From positions 2,206,182-2,270,181 of the forward strand of contig NZ_CP034118.1 in NCBI RefSeq assembly GCF_003856495.1: 64,000 nt of DNA, in the 5' to 3' direction. Positions 51,785 through 61,717 of this stretch are shown here, piece after piece (the first letter of the stretch is position 1; each line of letters begins with the position of its first letter). Below the pieces are notes generated by a model. That model was not told the origin of the DNA. It did no database searches and saw only the letters and a list, made by a program, of their open reading frames with translations. This DNA is from Staphylospora marina. GTDB lineage: Bacteria; Bacillota; Bacilli; Thermoactinomycetales; Thermoactinomycetaceae. The translations under genes and the position numbers were made by a program.

Positions 51785-53221
51785 TCAGCCTTGCTGCTTG
51801 ATGGTTTCGACAATCAGCTTGTTGACCAGCTGCGGGTTGGCTTTGCCGCGGGTGGCCTTCATCACCTGACCGACGAGGAAGCCGATCGCCCGGTCCTTGC
51901 CGTTCCGGTAATCTTCCACCGATTGCGGGTTGGCCGCCACAACTTCATCAACGATCGCTTTCAATTGGCCTTCGTCGCTGATTTGGACGAGGCCTTTTTC
52001 TTCGACGATTTTGGACGGAGCCTTGCCGGTGTCAAGCATTTCCTTGAAGACCGTCTTGGCGATTTTCGTGCTGATCGTGCCTTTCCGGATCAGGTCGATC
52101 ATTTCCGCCAGATGGACCGGCCGCATGTGCACGTCACCGATTTCAAGCCCTTCCGCGTTCAGGTGACCGAGCAGTTCGGTGATGATCCAGTTGGCGGCCG
52201 CTTTGGGATCCGCTCCGTGTTTGACCGTTTCCTCGAAGTAGTCGGCCACGTCGCGGGATGCCACCAGAATGCCCGCATCATACCCGGAAAGCCCCAGCTC
52301 CGACATGTACCGCTCCTTCCGGGCGTCCGGAAGCTCCGGCAGGGAACGGCGAAGTTCTTCTTTCCAGGCATCGTCGATGTGCAAGCGGACCAGATCCGGT
52401 TCGGGGAAGTAGCGGTAGTCATGCGCTTCTTCCTTCGTGCGCATCACCTTCGTGCGGTTCTCGTTCTCCAGCCAGCGCAGCGTGGCCTGGATCACCGCTT
52501 CCCCCCGATCCAGCAACTCGGCCTGACGCGCCTCTTCAAACTCAAGGGCGCGCTCCACGTTGCGGAACGAGTTCAGGTTCTTCAGCTCGGTCTTCGTGCC
52601 GAACCGGTCGGAACCCCACGGGCGGAGGGAAATGTTGGCGTCGCAACGAAGCGAACCTTCTTCCATTTTTACGTCGGACACGCCGGTGTATTGAATGATC
52701 GTCTTCAACTTTTCGAGGTAGGCCCGGGCCTCGGCCGGCGAACGGAGATCCGGTTCGGAGACGATTTCGATCAACGGCACGCCCACGCGGTTGTAGTCGA
52801 CCAGCGAGTCTTCCCCTTCGTGGTTCAGTTTGCCGGCGTCTTCCTCCAGATGGAGGCGGGTGATTCCGATCCGTTTCTTTTGACCGTCCACCTCGATTTC
52901 GATCCATCCGTTTTGTCCGATCGGCTGATCATACTGGGAAATCTGGTAAGCTTTGGGCAAATCGGGATAGAAGTAGTTTTTCCGGTCGAATTTGCTGTAT
53001 TCCGCCACTTCGCAGTTGAGGGCCATCGCCGCTTTGACGGCGAACTCCACCGCCTGCCGGTTCAGCACCGGAAGCACGCCCGGATGCCCGAGACAGATCG
53101 GACAGACGTGGGTGTTGGGCGGCGCCCCGAACTCCGTGGAACAGCCGCAGAAGATTTTGGTGCGGGTGGCCAGCTCCACGTGAACTTCCAGACCGATCAC
53201 CGTTTCATATTTCTTGGTCAT
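51785..53221 (-). CDS. gatB: aspartyl/glutamyl-tRNA amidotransferase subunit B
   Basis: A 478-residue subunit B of the GatCAB complex, which amidates Glu-tRNA(Gln) (and Asp-tRNA(Asn) where needed). Conserved blocks are [15 protein letters not shown] and TKIFCGC at the N-terminus, [48 protein letters not shown] and [10 protein letters not shown]. The C-terminal YqeY-like tail domain has [18 protein letters not shown]. It overlaps the gatA stop by ATGA; GGGAGGTG precedes the start. It kinases and amidates the tRNA-bound glutamate. Confidence 0.97.
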   Translation of the reverse strand: MTKKYETVIGLEVHVELATRTKIFCGCSTEFGAPPNTHVCPICLGHPGVLPVLNRQAVEFAVKAAMALNCEVAEYSKFDRKNYFYPDLPKAYQISQYDQPIGQNGWIEIEVDGQKKRIGITRLHLEEDAGKLNHEGEDSLVDYNRVGVPLIEIVSEPDLRSPAEARAYLEKLKTIIQYTGVSDVKMEEGSLRCDANISLRPWGSDRFGTKTELKNLNSFRNVERALEFEEARQAELLDRGEAVIQATLRWLENENRTKVMRTKEEAHDYRYFPEPDLVRLHIDDAWKEELRRSLPELPDARKERYMSELGLSGYDAGILVASRDVADYFEETVKHGADPKAAANWIITELLGHLNAEGLEIGDVHMRPVHLAEMIDLIRKGTISTKIAKTVFKEMLDTGKAPSKIVEEKGLVQISDEGQLKAIVDEVVAANPQSVEDYRNGKDRAIGFLVGQVMKATRGKANPQLVNKLIVETIKQQG

Positions 53222-54684
53222 GCTTCAGCACCTCCCAGCGGCGCCTCGGGCAAACGCTCCGTGGCCTGTTCGAAGGCATGGGCGGCCCGCAAAACGGTCG
53301 CTTCGTCAAACGGTTTGCCGATGATCTGCAGCCCCGTCGGCAGACCGTCCGAAAGACCGCACGGCACGCTGATCGCCGGCAAACCGGCCAGGTTGACCGG
53401 AATGGTCAGGATGTCGTTCATGTACATGGTGAGCGGATCTTCCTTCTTCTCGCCCAGTTTGAATGCGGTGGTCGGGGTCGTCGGGCCGACGATCACGTCA
53501 AACCGTTCAAACACGCGGTCAAAATCCTGCTTGATCAGCGTGCGCACTTTTTGCGCTTTCAGGTAATAGGCGTCGTAATACCCCGAGCTGAGTGCGTACG
53601 TGCCCAGCATGATGCGCCGTTTCACCTCATCGCCGAAACCTTGGCTTCGGGTCTCCAAAAACATGTCGATGAGGTTTTTGCCCTCCTTGCGAACACCGTA
53701 CCGCACTCCGTCATAGCGGGCGAGGTTGGAAGATGCCTCGGCCGGAGCGAGCAGATAGTATGTGGCAACGGCGTACTCGCTGTGCGGCAGGGAGACTTCA
53801 TCCACGACGGCCCCCAGTTTTTCCAGCGTGCGGATGGCTTCTTCCACTTTCGCCCGCACTCCGGGTTCGACGCCCTCGCCCATCATTTCGCGGGGCACGG
53901 CGACACGCAGCCCCTTGATGTCTCCGGTCAGGGCGGACAGGAAATCGGGCGTCTCCACGTCGGCGGACGTGGAATCCATCGGATCGTGACCGGAGATGAC
54001 CTGCATCACCCACGCCGCGTCTTCCACGTTTTTGGTGAGCGGGCCGATCTGGTCGAGCGAGGAGGCAAACGCCACCAGTCCGAAGCGTGACACGCGTCCG
54101 TACGTCGGTTTCAGCCCCACCACGCCGCAAAAAGCGGCCGGTTGACGGATGGAACCGCCGGTGTCGGATCCCAGCGAAAAATACACCTCACCCGCTGCCA
54201 CCGCCGCCGCGGAACCGCCGCTGGAGCCGCCCGGCACCCGGGTCGGGTCCCAGGGATTGGCCGTCGGGAAAAAGCCGGAGTTTTCGGTGGAGGAACCCAT
54301 GGCAAATTCATCCATGTTGGTCTTGCCGACAATGATCGCTTGAGCGTCGCGCAGTTTGCGGGTCACCGTCGCGTCATACACCGGCACGTGGTTTTCCAGC
54401 AAACGGCTGGCACAAGTGGTGACGAGCCCTTCCGTGCAAATGTTGTCCTTCATGCCGACGGGAAGAGCCGACAGAAGTCCCCGGGTGGAATCGGCCGCAA
54501 GGTGCTTGTCCAGCTCTTCCGCATTCCGGAGGGCGCCTTCTTCGTCCACTTTCAGGAACGCACGCACCTGACCGTCCACTTCCCGGATGCGGTTCAGGGA
54601 TGCTTCCACCAAATCGCGGGCGGACAATTCACCGGCCGCAAGACGTTTATGTAATTCTCTCAGGGATTCTCTCAGGAGTGACAT
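53218..54684 (-). CDS. gatA: aspartyl/glutamyl-tRNA amidotransferase subunit A
   Basis: A 488-residue amidase-signature enzyme that releases ammonia from glutamine for GatB. The catalytic triad is visible: Lys in LPVGMKDNI, cis-Ser and nucleophile Ser in [16 protein letters not shown] and [17 protein letters not shown] 54684 follows GAGGAGG; the five codons upstream are rejected. It lies 11 bases after gatC and overlaps gatB by four bases. Confidence 0.97.
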   Translation of the reverse strand: MSLLRESLRELHKRLAAGELSARDLVEASLNRIREVDGQVRAFLKVDEEGALRNAEELDKHLAADSTRGLLSALPVGMKDNICTEGLVTTCASRLLENHVPVYDATVTRKLRDAQAIIVGKTNMDEFAMGSSTENSGFFPTANPWDPTRVPGGSSGGSAAAVAAGEVYFSLGSDTGGSIRQPAAFCGVVGLKPTYGRVSRFGLVAFASSLDQIGPLTKNVEDAAWVMQVISGHDPMDSTSADVETPDFLSALTGDIKGLRVAVPREMMGEGVEPGVRAKVEEAIRTLEKLGAVVDEVSLPHSEYAVATYYLLAPAEASSNLARYDGVRYGVRKEGKNLIDMFLETRSQGFGDEVKRRIMLGTYALSSGYYDAYYLKAQKVRTLIKQDFDRVFERFDVIVGPTTPTTAFKLGEKKEDPLTMYMNDILTIPVNLAGLPAISVPCGLSDGLPTGLQIIGKPFDEATVLRAAHAFEQATERLPEAPLGGAEA

Positions 54685-54695
54685 GCTGTTCCTCC

Positions 54696-54986
54696 TCACT
54701 CTTCAAAAACTGCCGGCACCCGGAACATGCCGTCTTTTTGCCCGGGTGCGTTCAGGAGTGCTTTCTCGCGCGGAATCGACGGCTTCACTTCGTCTTCGCG
54801 AAGTTTGTTGAACATGGGAAGCACATGACTGGTCGGTTCCACATGCTCCGTGTCCAGTTCGTTCAGTTTTTCCGCGAACCGGAGAATATCGTTCAGCTGA
54901 CCGGTGAACCTCTCCGTTTCCCGTTCACTCAGTTTCAGCCGGGCCAGAAACGCCACTTTTTGCACTTCATCCTTGGAGATGGTCAT
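54696..54986 (-). CDS. gatC: aspartyl/glutamyl-tRNA amidotransferase subunit C
   Basis: A 96-residue GatC with the family layout: [36 protein letters not shown], then [19 protein letters not shown]. GatC wraps between subunits A and B and stabilises the complex. ATG 54986 lies six bases after GAGGTG; GTG 54995 overlaps that site. It is the first gene of the gatCAB operon. Confidence 0.95.
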   Translation of the reverse strand: MTISKDEVQKVAFLARLKLSERETERFTGQLNDILRFAEKLNELDTEHVEPTSHVLPMFNKLREDEVKPSIPREKALLNAPGQKDGMFRVPAVFEE

Positions 54987-55134
54987 CCGTTTCACCTCAT
55001 CGATCCATCATCAAGCCATGATTTCCATCCAAACCTTTTCACAGTATAGCACAAATCGCGGGAAATTCCGCACCCCGGCGAAGCGGGAACGCAAAATCGG
55101 CAGGGTTCCTCTCATCATTTGACAACCAAACAAT

Positions 55135-55169
55135 TTTATGTCGAAATTTTGAACAAGATTCAGTATAAT
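55135..55169 (+). promoter_or_regulatory. cstA promoter with Spo0A-box-like site over the -35
   Basis: The -10 is a perfect TATAAT (55164-55169). The sequence at -35 is poor (TCGAAA) but is part of TTATGTCGAAAT (55136-55147), which matches the Spo0A-box core TGTCGAA. Overlap of a 0A box with a weak -35 is the arrangement of Spo0A-controlled sigma-A promoters. Confidence 0.5.
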
Positions 55170-55218
55170 AAGACTTGCATATCGATACCCATCACGAAAT
55201 CTGAGGGGGTTGAAACGT

Positions 55219-57297
55219 TTGATCAAGAACCGTTTGCTGTCCTGGCTGATTTGGGCAGCCGTCTCCGCACTCGGCGCGGCCGGATTCGCCGTGTTGGCCC
55301 TGAGCCGCGGAGAACAGGTGAATTCCGTGTGGCTCTTGACCGCCGCCGTGTGCACCTATGCCGTCGGCTACCGTTTCTACAGCAGGTACATGGCCAGAAA
55401 AGTGTTCGAATTGGATGACAATCGGAAAACTCCCGCAGAAGTCAACGACGACGGAAAAGATTTCGTTCCCACCAACAAATGGGTACTGTTCGGCCATCAT
55501 TTCGCGGCCATCGCCGGAGCGGGTCCCCTGGTCGGTCCGATCCTTGCCGCACAGATGGGATATTTGCCGGGCACCATCTGGATCATCGTGGGTGTCGTTC
55601 TGGGCGGTGCGGTTCAGGACTTCATCATTCTTTTTGGTTCCATGCGCCGCAACGGAAAATCCCTGGGAGACATGGCCCGTGAAGAAATCGGTCCCGTCGG
55701 CGGATTCATTTCCATGTTTGCCATTTTGGGCATCATGATCATTTTGATCGCCGTCCTCGGACTCGTGGTGGTGAAAGCGCTTGCTCACAGCCCGTGGGGC
55801 ATGTTCACCATCATCATGACGATCCCGATCGCCCTGCTCATGGGGGTTTACATGCGCTTCATCCGGCCCGGACGGGTGCTTGAAACGTCTCTCATCGGGT
55901 TCGTGCTCCTCTTGCTTTCGCTGTGGGGCGGCCAAGTCGTGGCCGAGCATCCGTACTGGTCCCAGGTGTTCACCTGGGAAGGAACCGAAATCGCCTGGGC
56001 CATGATCATCTACGGTTTCGTGGCTTCGGTTTTGCCGGTCTGGCTGTTGCTGGCTCCGCGCGACTATCTGAGCACGTTCCTCAAAATCGGCGTGATCTTC
56101 GCGCTGGCCGCGGGAATCCTGATCGTCATGCCGAACCTGCAAATGCCGAACGTCACCAAATTCATCGACGGCACCGGTCCGGTCTTCGCCGGTGACCTGT
56201 TCCCGTTTGTGTTCATCACCATTGCTTGCGGAGCCATTTCCGGATTCCACGCGCTGGTTTCTTCCGGAACCACGCCGAAAATGATCGCCCGCGAATCCCA
56301 CGCCCGCATGATCGGATACGGCGGCATGATCACCGAATCGTTCGTGGCAATCATGGCCATGATTGCCGCCTGCGTGCTGACCCCGGGCGTCTATTTCGCC
56401 ATGAACAGCCCGGCGGCCGTGATCGGAACCGACGTGGCGACCGCCGCGCAGAAAATCAGCGAAATGGGCTTTGTGATCAAGCCGGAAGACTTGAGCAACC
56501 TGGCCAAGCAGATCGGAGAATCCACCATTCTGTCGCGGACCGGCGGTGCGCCCACCCTGGCCGTGGGCATGGCCTACATCTTCTCCGAAGTGATCGGCGG
56601 CGAAACACTGATGGCTTTCTGGTACCACTTCGCCATCCTGTTTGAAGCCGTGTTCATCCTGACCACCATCGATGCCGGAACCCGGGTGGGGCGCTTCATC
56701 GTGCAGGATTTGCTCGGCCGCTTCATCCCGAAGCTGGGTGACACCGAATGGTATCCGGCCAACTTGCTGGCCAGTGCCCTGATCACCGCCGGCTGGGGAT
56801 ACTTCCTCTATCAGGGCGTGGTGGATCCGCTCGGCGGCATCAACACCCTCTGGCCGCTGTTCGGCATCGCCAACCAGATGCTGGCCGTGGTCGCGCTGGT
56901 CGTCGGAACCACCATCCTGATCAAGATGGGCAAAGCCGTCCACTCCTGGATCACCTTGGTTCCGCTGGCCTGGTTGACCACCGTCACCATGACCGCAAGC
57001 TGGCAGAAGCTCTTCCATCAGGAGCCGGCGATCGGATTCCTCGCCAACGCCGGGAAATATCAGGCCGGCATCGACAAAGGCGAACTGATCGCTCCGGCCC
57101 AATCCATGGCGGAAATGAAACAGATCGTGCTCAACAACCAGATCGATGCCGTGCTGACCGCGCTTTTCATGATCTTTGTTGCCTTGATCATCATCGACGC
57201 CATGCGTGTCTGGTACAAAGTGGTGATCAAACACGAGAAGCTTCCGCTCAAAGAGTCGCCGTACGTCGCACGCGACGCGTCCGCTGTCGGAGGTTGA
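55219..57297 (+). CDS. cstA: carbon starvation protein CstA (peptide/pyruvate transporter family)
   Basis: A 692-residue polytopic membrane protein of the CstA family, with about 16-18 hydrophobic segments. Family blocks are FVPTNKWVLFGHHFAAIAGAGPLVGPILAAQMG and GAVQDFIILFGSMRRNGKSL, with GFHALVSSGTTPKMI, and TIDAGTRVGRFIVQDLLG near the C-terminal half. CstA-type carriers take up peptides, and related BtsT takes pyruvate. The start is TTG 55219, nine bases after GAGGGGG; TTG 55210 overlaps that site. A YbdD-like partner gene follows immediately. Confidence 0.94.
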   Translation: MIKNRLLSWLIWAAVSALGAAGFAVLALSRGEQVNSVWLLTAAVCTYAVGYRFYSRYMARKVFELDDNRKTPAEVNDDGKDFVPTNKWVLFGHHFAAIAGAGPLVGPILAAQMGYLPGTIWIIVGVVLGGAVQDFIILFGSMRRNGKSLGDMAREEIGPVGGFISMFAILGIMIILIAVLGLVVVKALAHSPWGMFTIIMTIPIALLMGVYMRFIRPGRVLETSLIGFVLLLLSLWGGQVVAEHPYWSQVFTWEGTEIAWAMIIYGFVASVLPVWLLLAPRDYLSTFLKIGVIFALAAGILIVMPNLQMPNVTKFIDGTGPVFAGDLFPFVFITIACGAISGFHALVSSGTTPKMIARESHARMIGYGGMITESFVAIMAMIAACVLTPGVYFAMNSPAAVIGTDVATAAQKISEMGFVIKPEDLSNLAKQIGESTILSRTGGAPTLAVGMAYIFSEVIGGETLMAFWYHFAILFEAVFILTTIDAGTRVGRFIVQDLLGRFIPKLGDTEWYPANLLASALITAGWGYFLYQGVVDPLGGINTLWPLFGIANQMLAVVALVVGTTILIKMGKAVHSWITLVPLAWLTTVTMTASWQKLFHQEPAIGFLANAGKYQAGIDKGELIAPAQSMAEMKQIVLNNQIDAVLTALFMIFVALIIIDAMRVWYKVVIKHEKLPLKESPYVARDASAVGG

Positions 57298-57302
57298 TCC
57301 CG

Positions 57303-57518
57303 TTGAACAACGATTGGAAACATTGTCCGCTCTGGCTGCGGCCGTTCAAGGCCGTGGCCTGGTACCTGAACGAAATCGCCGGAGTGCCCAACTATCAGCG
57401 GTACCTGGAGCATTTCCGCAAACACCATCCCGGTGAAGAACCGATGTCCGAAGCGGAATTCCACCGGCGCATGACCGATGAAAAATACGGAGGCGGCTCC
57501 ATCCGCCGCTGCTGCTGA
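57303..57518 (+). CDS. YbdD/YjiX family small protein, CstA partner
   Basis: A 71-residue protein with the family pattern GVPNYQRYLEHFRKHHPGEEPMSEAEF and the C-terminal KYGG...RCC. This is the DUF466 family, found next to CstA/YjiY transporters in many bacteria; its role in transport is not settled. The start is TTG 57303, with GGAGG about ten bases upstream, 5 bases behind the cstA stop. It is certainly co-transcribed with cstA and is closed by a terminator. Confidence 0.9.
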   Translation: MNNDWKHCPLWLRPFKAVAWYLNEIAGVPNYQRYLEHFRKHHPGEEPMSEAEFHRRMTDEKYGGGSIRRCC

Positions 57519-57522
57519 TCCC

Positions 57523-57549
57523 GACCGCCCGCAGCCCGGGCGGTCTTTT
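57523..57549 (+). terminator. terminator of the cstA operon
   Basis: A 9-bp stem GACCGCCCG / CGGGCGGTC, followed by TTTT. Confidence 0.85.
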
Positions 57550-57628
57550 CATTTGATAAAGGAGCACCGGCCGGGGAACACTGGAAACATGAATCGGATG
57601 AATGGATCCCCGAGGAGGAACAACGTTC

Positions 57629-57985
57629 ATGAGAGGACTCATGTTGAAACTGTTCACCGGTCCGGCGGTCGTGGTCCTGGCCGACTTGCTGTTCCGGGAC
57701 GTGCAATATCCGATGCTGTATCAGGCGCTTCTCACCGGTTGGGTGCTCGCCGTGGTCGGCCACCTGTTGGAAGTGGCCTTTCTGGAACGCGGCACCCTCT
57801 GGATGTCCAATGTCCTTGATTTCGCTTCCACCGCCGTCGTTGTCTGGTTGAGCGGGTGGCTGGCCGCCGGTGCCCGGGTCACCTGGGTGGGAGCGGCTCT
57901 CACCGGTCTGTTGGCGGCGTTCGTGGAACATTTCGTGCACCGTTGGTTGCTGGAATCGGATGAAACCACCAAAGGAGCCGCCTGA
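57629..57985 (+). CDS. DUF2512 family membrane protein (YndM-like)
   Basis: A 118-residue protein with four hydrophobic segments, PAVVVLADLLFRDVQYPMLY being followed by GWVLAVVGHLLEVAFL and DFASTAVVVWLSGWLA. This pattern fits the DUF2512 family (YndM in B. subtilis), whose role is not known. GAGGAGG lies ten bases before ATG 57629. It is a single gene between two terminators. Confidence 0.75.
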   Translation: MRGLMLKLFTGPAVVVLADLLFRDVQYPMLYQALLTGWVLAVVGHLLEVAFLERGTLWMSNVLDFASTAVVVWLSGWLAAGARVTWVGAALTGLLAAFVEHFVHRWLLESDETTKGAA

Positions 57986-58036
57986 CACCGTCCGATCCGC
58001 GGGACACCGCACCCGGACGGTTTCAGGACATGTCAA

Positions 58037-58057
58037 AGCCCGGGAATTTCCCGGGCT
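58037..58057 (+). terminator. terminator-like hairpin after the DUF2512 gene
   Basis: A 9-bp perfect stem AGCCCGGGA / TCCCGGGCT with a 3-base loop. There is no U-tract downstream. Confidence 0.5.
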
Positions 58058-58155
58058 CAATCTTCGCCGATCAACCGGAACCGCTTCCCCGTTGAACCCG
58101 TCTCCGCTCCCCACGGGCGGAATGAAGCATCATCCGGCAGGATGAAGAGCGTCTG

Positions 58156-58182
58156 GCCCGGATTTCTTCGCCGGGCTTTTTT
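58156..58182 (+). terminator. rho-independent terminator (plus strand)
   Basis: The stem GCCCGG / CCGGGC is followed by TTTTTT. It may back up the hairpin at 58037 and stop readthrough into the minus-strand tatA gene. Confidence 0.7.
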
Positions 58183-58205
58183 CGTGCAAAAACGAGGAAT
58201 CAGCC

Positions 58206-58412
58206 TCAGGGCTGATCCGTCGATTTGGTTTCCGGTTTTTTCGCGTTCTCCTGTTTTTTGTCGTCATCATCGCTCAGAATGCCGCTGGTGGCGTTTTTGA
58301 ATTCCCGGATCGATTTTCCGACCGCCCGCCCCAGTTCCGGCAGCTTTTTCGGGCCAAACAGAAGCAGGGCCACCACGAAGATCAATACCCATTCAAAACC
58401 GGAGATGCTCAT
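58206..58412 (-). CDS. tatA: Sec-independent translocase protein TatA
   Basis: A 68-residue TatA/E protein. A short N-terminus is followed by one membrane helix (FEWVLIFVVALLLFG), then the FGPKKLPELGRAVGKSIREFK amphipathic-helix signature and an acidic/lysine-rich tail (DDDDKKQENAKK). TatA forms the pore for folded protein export. No tatC is next to it, so the partner lies elsewhere. AAAGGAGGG precedes ATG 58412. Confidence 0.95.
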   Translation of the reverse strand: MSISGFEWVLIFVVALLLFGPKKLPELGRAVGKSIREFKNATSGILSDDDDKKQENAKKPETKSTDQP

Positions 58413-58601
58413 GCAGGTTCCCTCCTTTGGCGGGGGTGATCCGCATACGTTTTTTCGTCATCTATTATACACGTTTGCTCCGACGGAAAAAGCCGACAAA
58501 AAGAAACATTATTTGCCGGATTTCCAAAAACGAAAACAGCCCGTCGCGCTCCCCGGGCGGGGAAAGCGGACGGGCCGCATGAAGCGGAAATTCGGGCCGT
58601 C

Positions 58602-59255
58602 TCAGCCGGCCAGCTTTTTCTCCAGCCGGCGGCTGAACAGGGACAGGCTGTAGTTGATGACAAAATACGTGAGAGCCACCGCGATCAACAGCGGCACGGT
58701 TCCGTTGTAATATTTGTTGTAAATGATTTGCGCCTCGTGGGTGAGCTCCGCCAGGTTGATGGCGGTGGCCAGCGCCGTGTCCTTGATCAGGGAGACAAAC
58801 TGGCTCACCATCGGCGGAATCATCCGTTTCAGGGCAATCGGCATGATGATGTGTCTCATGGTTTGAAACCAGGTGAACCCTTGCGACCGGGCCGCTTCGA
58901 TCAGCCCTTTGTCCACGGAGTTGAGCCCGCTGCGCACGATCTCCGCGACCAGCGCCGACGTGAACACGGTCATGCTGATGATGACCGATGTGGTGGCGGG
59001 CATGTCAAAGCCCAGCTCTTTCAGCCCGAACCATCCGAAGAAAATGATCAGAAGCAGCGGAAGATTCCGGATGGTCTCGATGTACAGCGTCGCCAGCCAG
59101 GAGATGACCGGGATGCGGCTGTACCTCAGCGTGCCGAGGATGATCCCGAAAATGAAGCTGAGCACGATGGCCCCGGCCGCCACCTGCAGCGTGACGAGCA
59201 GCCCGGAACCCAATGTCTTCAAATGCGCCACATTGAACAATACCGAAAAATCCAC
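58602..59255 (-). CDS. polar amino acid ABC transporter permease
   Basis: A 217-residue HisM/GlnP-class permease. It has the N-terminal LGSGLLVTLQVAAGAIVLSF, the YIETIRNLPLLLIIFF helix region, and EAARSQGFTWFQTMRHIIMPIALKRMIPP (EAA motif), which docks the ATPase. The start is GTG 59255 with GGAGGG seven bases upstream. It is the second permease and last gene of the importer cluster. Confidence 0.9.
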   Translation of the reverse strand: MDFSVLFNVAHLKTLGSGLLVTLQVAAGAIVLSFIFGIILGTLRYSRIPVISWLATLYIETIRNLPLLLIIFFGWFGLKELGFDMPATTSVIISMTVFTSALVAEIVRSGLNSVDKGLIEAARSQGFTWFQTMRHIIMPIALKRMIPPMVSQFVSLIKDTALATAINLAELTHEAQIIYNKYYNGTVPLLIAVALTYFVINYSLSLFSRRLEKKLAG

Positions 59256-59269
59256 GGTTCATCCCTCCT

Positions 59270-59929
59270 TCAAGCCCCGGTCCGGGCCCATCGCCGTTCC
59301 AGGAAATTGACGAGCAGGCTGAGGGGAATCGTCATCGCCAGATACAGGAGTGCCACGAAAAGATAGACCGGTGTGATGTCGATTTCCGCACCGACCACGT
59401 CACCCACGTACATGATGTCGCCGCCCGCGATGATGGCCAGGACGGACGAGTTTTTCACCAGGTTGATGAACTGGTTTCCGAGCGGCGGGATGATCAGTTT
59501 GAATGCCTGAGGCAGAATCACGTACCACATGGCCTGCACATAACTGAGCCCCGACGAACGGGCCGCTTCCATCTGCCCTTTGGGCACCGCCTGGATGCCC
59601 GCGCGGATCACCTCGGCGATGAATGCGCTGGTATAAATGGCCAATCCCAACGATCCCACCCAAAACGTGGGCAAATTGATCCCCAGGGACGGGAGACCGG
59701 CGTAAAAGAAGAAGATCTGAATGACCAAAGGAGTGTTTCGGATGAATTCCACGTAAGCGGTTCCGAACGCTTCCAGAGTCTTCGCCCCGGAAATGCGGAA
59801 AACCGCAATCACCGTGCCCAATGCCAATGCCAGCACCAATGCGACGACACTCACCTGGAACGTGGTGAGGAAACCGTCCACGAAATCGTCACCGGAGTAT
59901 TCCAGAAAATCGAAATCCAAATCGAGCAC
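59270..59929 (-). CDS. polar amino acid ABC transporter permease
   Basis: A 219-residue HisM/GlnP-class permease paralogous to the next gene. Its landmarks are FLTTFQVSVVALVLALALG, VEFIRNTPLVIQIFFFY, and the EAA motif EAARSSGLSYVQAMWYVILPQAFKLIIPP. The start is GTG 59929, eight bases after AAAGGAG. It follows the binding-protein gene by 76 bases. The two permeases form the heterodimeric channel. Confidence 0.9.
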   Translation of the reverse strand: MLDLDFDFLEYSGDDFVDGFLTTFQVSVVALVLALALGTVIAVFRISGAKTLEAFGTAYVEFIRNTPLVIQIFFFYAGLPSLGINLPTFWVGSLGLAIYTSAFIAEVIRAGIQAVPKGQMEAARSSGLSYVQAMWYVILPQAFKLIIPPLGNQFINLVKNSSVLAIIAGGDIMYVGDVVGAEIDITPVYLFVALLYLAMTIPLSLLVNFLERRWARTGA

Positions 59930-60005
59930 TCATTCCACTCCTTTCCCGGGATGGTCGTTTGAAGAAAAGATGGGCTTTGACCCGTCAAAGCCCATCCCGC
60001 TCCGG

Positions 60006-60863
60006 TTATTTTGTTGTCGGAGACTCCTGCACGGCTTCTCGCGGCAGATCTTTCGGCGGATCTTTTTTGAACCATTTTTTGTAGAGATTGTCATAAGTGC
60101 CGTCTTGCATGATCTCGTCGAGGAACTTGTTCACGTACTCCAGGAGGTCCTTGTTTCTCTTGTCCACGCCGATTCCGTACGGCTCTTGGGTGAACTGGCC
60201 GCCGACGATCTTGAAGTTGGGATCCTGTTGCTGCATGCCCATCAGAATGCTGTCGTCGGTCGTGAGTGCATCCACGCGTCCGGCACGCAGCGCGGTGAAG
60301 GCATCCGCATAGTTGTCGAACAGTTCAATTTTCGCGTTGGGCTCAACCGCTTCCAGGTTCTTGCCGCTGGTCGCTCCCTTGGCGGTGGCCACTTTCTTGC
60401 CGGCCGTGTCTTTCACGGACTGGATCGGGCTGTTCACCGGCACCAGCAGGGACTGTCCGGCCATGAAATAGACGCGGGAGAAGTCGATCTCCTGTTTGCG
60501 CTGGTCGGTGATGGTCATGGTGGCGCAGATGAGGTCGATGTCACCGCCCTGAAGCATCTTCATGCGGGTTTTGGAGTTGACCTCTTTCAGCTCCAGCTTG
60601 TTCTCGTCACCCAGCATCCGCTTCGCCAGTTCTTTCATCAGGTCAATCTCGAATCCTTTCACCTGGCCGTCCTGCGGATCCTTGTAACCGAACAGGAACG
60701 TGTCATATTTCACTCCTGCAACCAGTTTCCCGCGCTGCTTGATGGTTTCCACATAACTGCCGGATGCCGCTTCCTTGGTCGATTCATCGCCGCCGGTGCA
60801 GGCGGTCAGTCCGAACGCGGTCACCAGAGCCAGCGCCGCGGCGAACCATTTTTTCAAGCGCAT
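60006..60863 (-). CDS. amino-acid-binding lipoprotein (family 3 substrate-binding protein)
   Basis: A 285-residue family 3 solute-binding protein. The lipoprotein signal ends in AFGLTACTGG. The domain begins KQRGKLVAGVKYDTFLFGYK and has KGFEIDLMKELAKRML, LICATMTITDQRKQEIDFSR and a C-terminal LDEIMQDGTYDNLYKKWF. These suggest a polar or charged amino acid such as glutamine, glutamate or arginine, but which one is not shown. ATG 60863 follows AAAGGGGG. The in-frame extension into glnQ-like sequence is rejected. Confidence 0.9.
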   Translation of the reverse strand: MRLKKWFAAALALVTAFGLTACTGGDESTKEAASGSYVETIKQRGKLVAGVKYDTFLFGYKDPQDGQVKGFEIDLMKELAKRMLGDENKLELKEVNSKTRMKMLQGGDIDLICATMTITDQRKQEIDFSRVYFMAGQSLLVPVNSPIQSVKDTAGKKVATAKGATSGKNLEAVEPNAKIELFDNYADAFTALRAGRVDALTTDDSILMGMQQQDPNFKIVGGQFTQEPYGIGVDKRNKDLLEYVNKFLDEIMQDGTYDNLYKKWFKKDPPKDLPREAVQESPTTK

Positions 60864-60882
60864 GAATAAAAAGCCCCCTTTG

Positions 60883-61617
60883 TCAATGTTTGAGGATCTT
60901 GCTGAGGAACAGACGGGTCCGCTCGTGCTTCGGATTTTCGAAGAATTCTTTCGGCGTCCCCTGCTCGATGATTCTTCCTTCATCCATGAAGATGATCCGG
61001 TCGGCCACTTCGCGGGCAAAGCCCATCTCGTGCGTCACCACGACCATGGTCATGCCCTCGTCGGCCAGCGTGCGCATCACATCCAGCACCTCGCCGATCA
61101 TCTCCGGATCCAGTGCGGACGTCGGTTCATCGAACAACATGATCTTCGGCTTCATCGCCAGCCCCCGGGCGATGGCCACCCTTTGTTGCTGTCCGCCGGA
61201 AAGCTGGGCAGGGTAAGCGCTTGCTTTTTCGGCGATTCCGACTTTTTCCAAAAGTTTGAGTGCGGTTTTTCTCGCTTCTTCCGGTTTGACGTTGCGCACT
61301 TTCACCGGTGCCAACATGATGTTTTCCAGCACGGTCTTGTGCGGATACAGGTGGAAGTGCTGGAACACCATGCCGATCTCCTGCCTCAGTTTGTTGATGT
61401 CCGTTTTCGGGTCGTGCACCCTGACTCCGTCCACGATCACTTCTCCGCTCGAGATCGTCTCCAACCGGTTGATGCATCGGAGGAGCGTACTCTTTCCGGA
61501 GCCGCTCGGACCGAGAATGACCACTTTCTCGCCCGCTTCAATTTTCAGGTTGATGTCCTTGAGCACCTGAAAATCTCCGAATGCTTTGTTGACATTGATG
61601 AATTGTATGATGGCCAA
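60883..61617 (-). CDS. glnQ: polar amino acid ABC transporter ATPase (GlnQ-like)
   Basis: A 244-residue ABC ATPase of the GlnQ/ArtP class. Walker A is [18 protein letters not shown], the Q-loop [18 protein letters not shown], the signature [16 protein letters not shown], Walker [16 protein letters not shown], and the switch [14 protein letters not shown]. The first gene of the ATPase-binding protein-permease-permease cluster. The start TTG 61617 is very close to GGGGGAGGG; no better start is seen. The promoter is strong, with a clear inverted repeat over the -10. Confidence 0.92.
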   Translation of the reverse strand: MAIIQFINVNKAFGDFQVLKDINLKIEAGEKVVILGPSGSGKSTLLRCINRLETISSGEVIVDGVRVHDPKTDINKLRQEIGMVFQHFHLYPHKTVLENIMLAPVKVRNVKPEEARKTALKLLEKVGIAEKASAYPAQLSGGQQQRVAIARGLAMKPKIMLFDEPTSALDPEMIGEVLDVMRTLADEGMTMVVVTHEMGFAREVADRIIFMDEGRIIEQGTPKEFFENPKHERTRLFLSKILKH

Positions 61618-61671
61618 TCCCTCCCCCGTCTTGTTTCAGTGCGCAAACTCATCCGGAATGCGTCGGGTTTA

Positions 61672-61717
61672 ATTCATTCACTAAAATGAATATAATTTCC
61701 GTTAATAAAAATGTCAA
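61672..61717 (-). promoter_or_regulatory. promoter of the amino-acid importer with an inverted repeat over the -10
   Basis: On the minus strand, TTGACA (61712-61717), a 17-base spacer and TATATT (61689-61694). ATTCATT and AATGAAT (61672-61691) form an inverted repeat across the -10 and start site. AATGAAT/ATTCATT half-sites resemble arginine-box elements, so ArgR-type repression is a possibility, not a demonstration. Confidence 0.6.

Noticed and set aside
55192-57234. A 680-codon minus-strand frame opposite cstA
   Set aside because: Antisense shadow with His/Asp/Gly-rich low-complexity composition.
58206-58412. Complete Tat operon
   Set aside because: Only tatA is here; the neighbours are an unrelated DUF2512 gene and an amino-acid importer, and no tatC is in the window.
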